Origin: an uncultured Clostridia bacterium | GTDB lineage: Bacteria; Bacillota; Clostridia; Oscillospirales; Acutalibacteraceae | NCBI GenBank assembly: GCA_944380795.1 | Contig: CALWIS010000211.1 | Location: 1 to 35,016 of the forward strand | Direction of reading: 5' to 3' | DNA: 35,016 bases | Shown: one piece after another, positions 32,568 through 35,016 of the stretch | How the letters are laid out: the number at the start of each line of letters is the position of its first letter | How positions within the stretch are numbered: position 1 is the stretch's first letter | Translations under genes and position numbers: made by a program | Notes under the pieces: model-generated | What the model saw: the letters and a program-made list of their open reading frames with translations, nothing else | What the model was told of the DNA's origin: nothing | Database searches by the model: none

Positions 32568-33371
32568 ATGAAAACCACCATTATCTCTATTGCAATCGAA
32601 AAAGGCGGCGTAGGCAAAACCACCACGACCCTGAACATTGGGGCCGGATTACATCTGCTGGGAAAAAAGGTGCTGCTGGTAGATCTGGATCAGCAAAGCC
32701 ACCTGTCCAGATGGCTGGAATATGAGCCGGACGGGAAACCGGCCATCAGTGAACTGATCTATCAGGAGGTATCCGGTATCCGCAGCAATGACAACTCCGC
32801 TTTTGTCCGGCACAGTGACCGGGAAGGGGTAGACTTTATTCCTGCCAATAAGATGTTGGGCGGCATCTATGCCATCTTGGGAGCAGATGGACAAAGCAAT
32901 ACTGTATTGTCAAGAATCTTTCACCAGGAATTTTTTCAGCAATATGATTTTATCCTGTTTGACTGCCCCACGGCAGTGGATAACCTGCTGGTGTCCAACG
33001 CGCTGCTATGCAGCGATAAGCTGCTGATTCCGGTACAGGCAGAAAAATTCGCCTATGAGGGCATCCCTCCCATGCTCCAGCGTTATATGGCCATCAAGCA
33101 GACACAGGACATTGCCCCGCTTTTGGCTGGATTTCTGGTGACCATGTATAATGGCCGGACTACCATGTCAAAAGACGTACTGGGAGCCTTACAGGAAAGC
33201 TATGGGAAGCTGGTGTTTTCAGAACCTGTTCCCATGCTGCAGGAAGCCCGGAACAGTACAGATGAGGATAACCGTCAGTGCGGCAGTCTGGTTCGATATG
33301 GCAGCAGCCGTGTCGGGCAGGCGTATTTAGCAGCGGCAAGAGAGCTTGTCGATCAGGAGGCGGCACAATGA
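32568..33371 (+). CDS. parA: ParA/Soj-family partition ATPase
   Basis: The 267-aa protein has the deviant Walker A motif KGGVGKTT at residues 12-19, LLVDLDQQSHLS (Walker A' region) and FILFDCPTAVDNLL (Walker B). These define the ParA/MinD ATPases that position plasmids and chromosomes. It is short and lacks an N-terminal helix-turn-helix, so it is type Ib-like. The ATG has AAAGGGG upstream. It overlaps parB by four bases (ATGA). Its place in an integrative element suggests stabilising the excised circular form. Confidence 0.93.
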   Translation: MKTTIISIAIEKGGVGKTTTTLNIGAGLHLLGKKVLLVDLDQQSHLSRWLEYEPDGKPAISELIYQEVSGIRSNDNSAFVRHSDREGVDFIPANKMLGGIYAILGADGQSNTVLSRIFHQEFFQQYDFILFDCPTAVDNLLVSNALLCSDKLLIPVQAEKFAYEGIPPMLQRYMAIKQTQDIAPLLAGFLVTMYNGRTTMSKDVLGALQESYGKLVFSEPVPMLQEARNSTDEDNRQCGSLVRYGSSRVGQAYLAAARELVDQEAAQ

Positions 33372-34378
33372 AAACACAAACCATGCCCACATTGGAGCAG
33401 GCCTACAGCGGCACCTTATTTGGGAGTGCTGCTCTCCAGCAGAATGGGACTTCTGTGATCGAGATCGACCCCAAGGAGCTGATCGAGATTGAGGATCAAC
33501 CTTTTTCTCCCTATCCGCCGGGAAAACTGGCCGAACTTGCGGAAAGCATCCAGAATAATGGGCAGATGACGCCCTGCAATGTCCGCCGCAAAGATGGGAA
33601 GTATTACATCCTGGCCGGGCGCAATCGGAAACGGGCCTGCGAACTGGCTGGAGTAAAGGTGCGCTGCATCGTGGAGGAATATGATGACGCCAGCGCCGAT
33701 CTGGTATTGACAGACACAAACCTATATCAACGCCGCCAGCTCTCTCCTTCGGAGCTGGCGTTTGCTTTCCAGATGCAGAAGAAAGCGTATCTGGCAAAGG
33801 GCGGCAAGAAAAGCACCCGAGCAATTGCCGATGCACAGGGACAGGATGTGCGGACGGTGCAGCGTTACCTGAAACTGACGGAACTGAACCACGGTTTGCT
33901 GGAACTGGTAGACCAGGGCCGGATTCCAGTGGCTGCCGGTGCAGAACTCACCAAGCTGTCTGAAGAAAACCAGGAAGCCCTTTTGCAGTACCTGTCAGAG
34001 AATCCGAAACAGGGGGTGAAGGATAAAGACCTCCCTCTACTTTTGGAGGAAGGTCAAAAAAGGAATTTTGACGGCAGCAGCCTGGCTCAGATATTCCAGG
34101 CAGCCCCAAAATCGAAAAGAGAGAAAAAGGCTCCCCAGCCCCCAAAGGAGCAGGTGGAAGAAACAGAGCCTACAGGAAAAGAACTTCCCGCTACTTCAGT
34201 TGCATCACTACTTGATGCTTGGAGTAACAACGCCTGCCTGGGATATATCCAGCAGGCATTGGAAAGCTTGGCTTACGGCGAATCGGATATTTCGGAAATT
34301 CTTTCCGCTGTCCAAAAAGAGTTTGATAGAACCACTGTACAGGAGGCACAGCAGCACTATGAAAACGGGTCATATTAA
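33368..34378 (+). CDS. parB: ParB-family DNA-binding partition protein
   Basis: The 336-aa protein has the ParB/sulfiredoxin N-terminal domain (residues about 30-120, with GRNRKRACELAG), a central helix-turn-helix part (STRAIADAQGQDVRTVQRYLK) and a C-terminal proline/lysine-rich linker. The start overlaps the parA stop, giving coupled translation with a GGAGG site just upstream. It is expected to bind a centromere site near parAB; the palindromes with core CGACATAATGTCG are the obvious candidates (inference). A classical chromosomal parS site was not seen nearby. Confidence 0.9.
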   Translation: MKTQTMPTLEQAYSGTLFGSAALQQNGTSVIEIDPKELIEIEDQPFSPYPPGKLAELAESIQNNGQMTPCNVRRKDGKYYILAGRNRKRACELAGVKVRCIVEEYDDASADLVLTDTNLYQRRQLSPSELAFAFQMQKKAYLAKGGKKSTRAIADAQGQDVRTVQRYLKLTELNHGLLELVDQGRIPVAAGAELTKLSEENQEALLQYLSENPKQGVKDKDLPLLLEEGQKRNFDGSSLAQIFQAAPKSKREKKAPQPPKEQVEETEPTGKELPATSVASLLDAWSNNACLGYIQQALESLAYGESDISEILSAVQKEFDRTTVQEAQQHYENGSY

Positions 34379-34400
34379 CTGAAAGAAAGCGTGGTAAAAC

Positions 34401-34601
34401 ATGTCAATCAAAAAAGACAGATTTTTTTGCAGGAGAAATTTGATATGCCAGGAAGGCTGTTCGAAGTGTGAGGTGTATGGAGAATGCTTTATGTGCACTT
34501 CTTTTGGATTTCCGGATCGCTGCCAATTATGCACAAGAAGCGAGGAGGTAAGTGAGATTGAAGGAAAGAGTCCAGCTGCGGGTGACCGGGCTTCCGAATG
34601 A
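34401..34601 (+). CDS. Small cysteine-rich protein
   Basis: The 66-aa product has eight cysteines in residues 10-44, mostly as CxxC pairs (20/23, 29/32, 41/44). That suggests binding of two zinc ions. The ribosome binding site is weak (GAAAGAAAG). It starts 22 bases after parB and overlaps the next gene. Proteins like this are common in clostridial mobile elements, but I cannot assign a function. Confidence 0.6.
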   Translation: MSIKKDRFFCRRNLICQEGCSKCEVYGECFMCTSFGFPDRCQLCTRSEEVSEIEGKSPAAGDRASE

Positions 34602-34758
34602 TGTGGAAAGTTGGCTGCGCATCATACGAAAAACTCCCGGCACAGAAATCATCGAGCAATCCAAGCCCTACAAAAACCGTGGGAGCCAAAAAATCCGAAT
34701 CTATGTGAGCATAGCCTTTTCGGACGAATTACAATGTGATACAATAAGTACGACATAA
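34558..34758 (+). CDS. DUF3970-like small protein
   Basis: About 66 aa; the sequence KERVQLRVTGLPNDVESWL followed by EIIEQSKPYKNRGSQKIRIY resembles the small DUF3970-type proteins of mobile elements (moderate certainty). AGGAGG lies nine bases before a TTG at 34558 and only three bases before a GTG at 34552, so the TTG start is preferred but not certain. Its stop codon falls inside palindrome 5, which means that copy of the motif overlaps a coding region. Confidence 0.6.
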   Translation: MKERVQLRVTGLPNDVESWLRIIRKTPGTEIIEQSKPYKNRGSQKIRIYVSIAFSDELQCDTISTT

Positions 34759-34766
34759 TGTCGCAC
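34748..34766. repeat. Palindrome 5 (upstream of tnpV)
   Basis: GTACGACATAATGTCGCAC is a hybrid: the left half matches palindromes 1 and 3, the right half palindromes 2 and 4. It lies 24 bases before the tnpV start and has no terminator beside it. Confidence 0.88.
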
Positions 34767-34790
34767 TTGAATGGTTTGGAGGTATTATGT

Positions 34791-35016
34791 ATGGAGATTC
34801 AATATAAAAAAGTAGGAGATTTTCTGCTCCCTGAATTCCCCGAAGAAGAAAAGGAACAGGAAAAGCCGACCTTGTCCTATTTTGGAAACAGACGGCTGAA
34901 ATACCTGCGGGAGGAGCTGCCTGAAAAATACATCAGTCTGTTGGAATCAGGCCGTTTGTGGGCGCATTTACAGGAAGTTGACGAACAGGCCTGGGAGTTC
35001 TCAGACCGATATGTGA
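34791..35016 (+). CDS. tnpV: TnpV-like protein (partial, runs off the window)
   Basis: The first 75 codons begin MEIQYKKVGDFLLPEF and continue with YFGNRRLKYLREELPEKYIS and LLESGRLWAHLQEVDEQA, the pattern of TnpV proteins carried by clostridial transposons and conjugative elements. Their role in transposition is poorly defined. GGAGG lies eight bases upstream of the ATG. The gene continues past 35016. Confidence 0.85.
   Translation, partial: MEIQYKKVGDFLLPEFPEEEKEQEKPTLSYFGNRRLKYLREELPEKYISLLESGRLWAHLQEVDEQAWEFSDRYV

Overview
The window looks like chromosomal DNA of a Gram-positive anaerobe of the class Clostridia, most likely a gut Oscillospirales/Ruminococcaceae-type bacterium. This rests on strong AGGAGG-type ribosome binding sites, consensus TTGACA/TATAAT promoters with 17-base spacers, intrinsic terminators with T-runs, a DUF1846 protein, a fused purL, a riboswitch-controlled AGCS symporter, a sortase-like SPETG tail and a mobile element carrying TnpV. 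The species is not decidable from this sequence. No rRNA operon, CRISPR array or insertion sequence was seen.

Layout. 1-4.5 kb, minus strand: a DUF1846 protein, a TetR-type regulator, and a two-gene carbohydrate unit (a GH31 glycosidase of the MYORG-like type plus a small DUF4091-like protein). 4.5-6.3 kb: a sodium:alanine/glycine symporter behind a tandem glycine riboswitch and terminator. 6.4-16.4 kb: an aromatic amino acid block, all on the minus strand. From its 5' end it reads aroF, then (after a lipoprotein gene on the opposite strand) tyrA, aroB, aroA, aroC, a GNAT gene, pheA and a second GNAT gene. Together these cover DAHP synthase, dehydroquinate synthase, EPSP synthase, chorismate synthase and both prephenate branches; aroD, aroE and aroK are not here. 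aroF has a leader with a short ORF rich in Phe/Tyr/Trp codons followed by a terminator, which looks like ribosome-mediated attenuation. The gaps around aroA, aroB and aroC are packed with hairpin repeats.

16.4-22 kb, minus strand: a secreted SGNH/GDSL protein with a wall-sorting-like tail, then purL. 22-24 kb: two small Cys-containing proteins divergent from an immR/immA-like repressor and metalloprotease pair, resembling a domesticated phage or ICE switch. 24-26 kb: a uroporphyrinogen-decarboxylase-like protein divergent from an AraC regulator, with overlapping -10 boxes. 26.4-30.6 kb: a response regulator and a multi-TM histidine kinase on the plus strand, with a cell-surface protein gene between them on the minus strand.

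30.7 kb to the right edge: the left end of an integrated mobile element. Its boundary is a tRNA 3'-half fragment (tRNA-Val-like) abutting a tyrosine recombinase. Behind it lie a duplicated regulatory cassette (22-aa micro-ORF, palindrome, terminator, palindrome), an unknown 104-aa gene, parA, parB, a Cys-rich small protein, a DUF3970-like protein and the start of tnpV. Five copies of a palindrome with the core CGACATAATGTCG are spread over this part. The cassette and palindrome family are the best candidates for an undescribed system; the aroF leader is the second.
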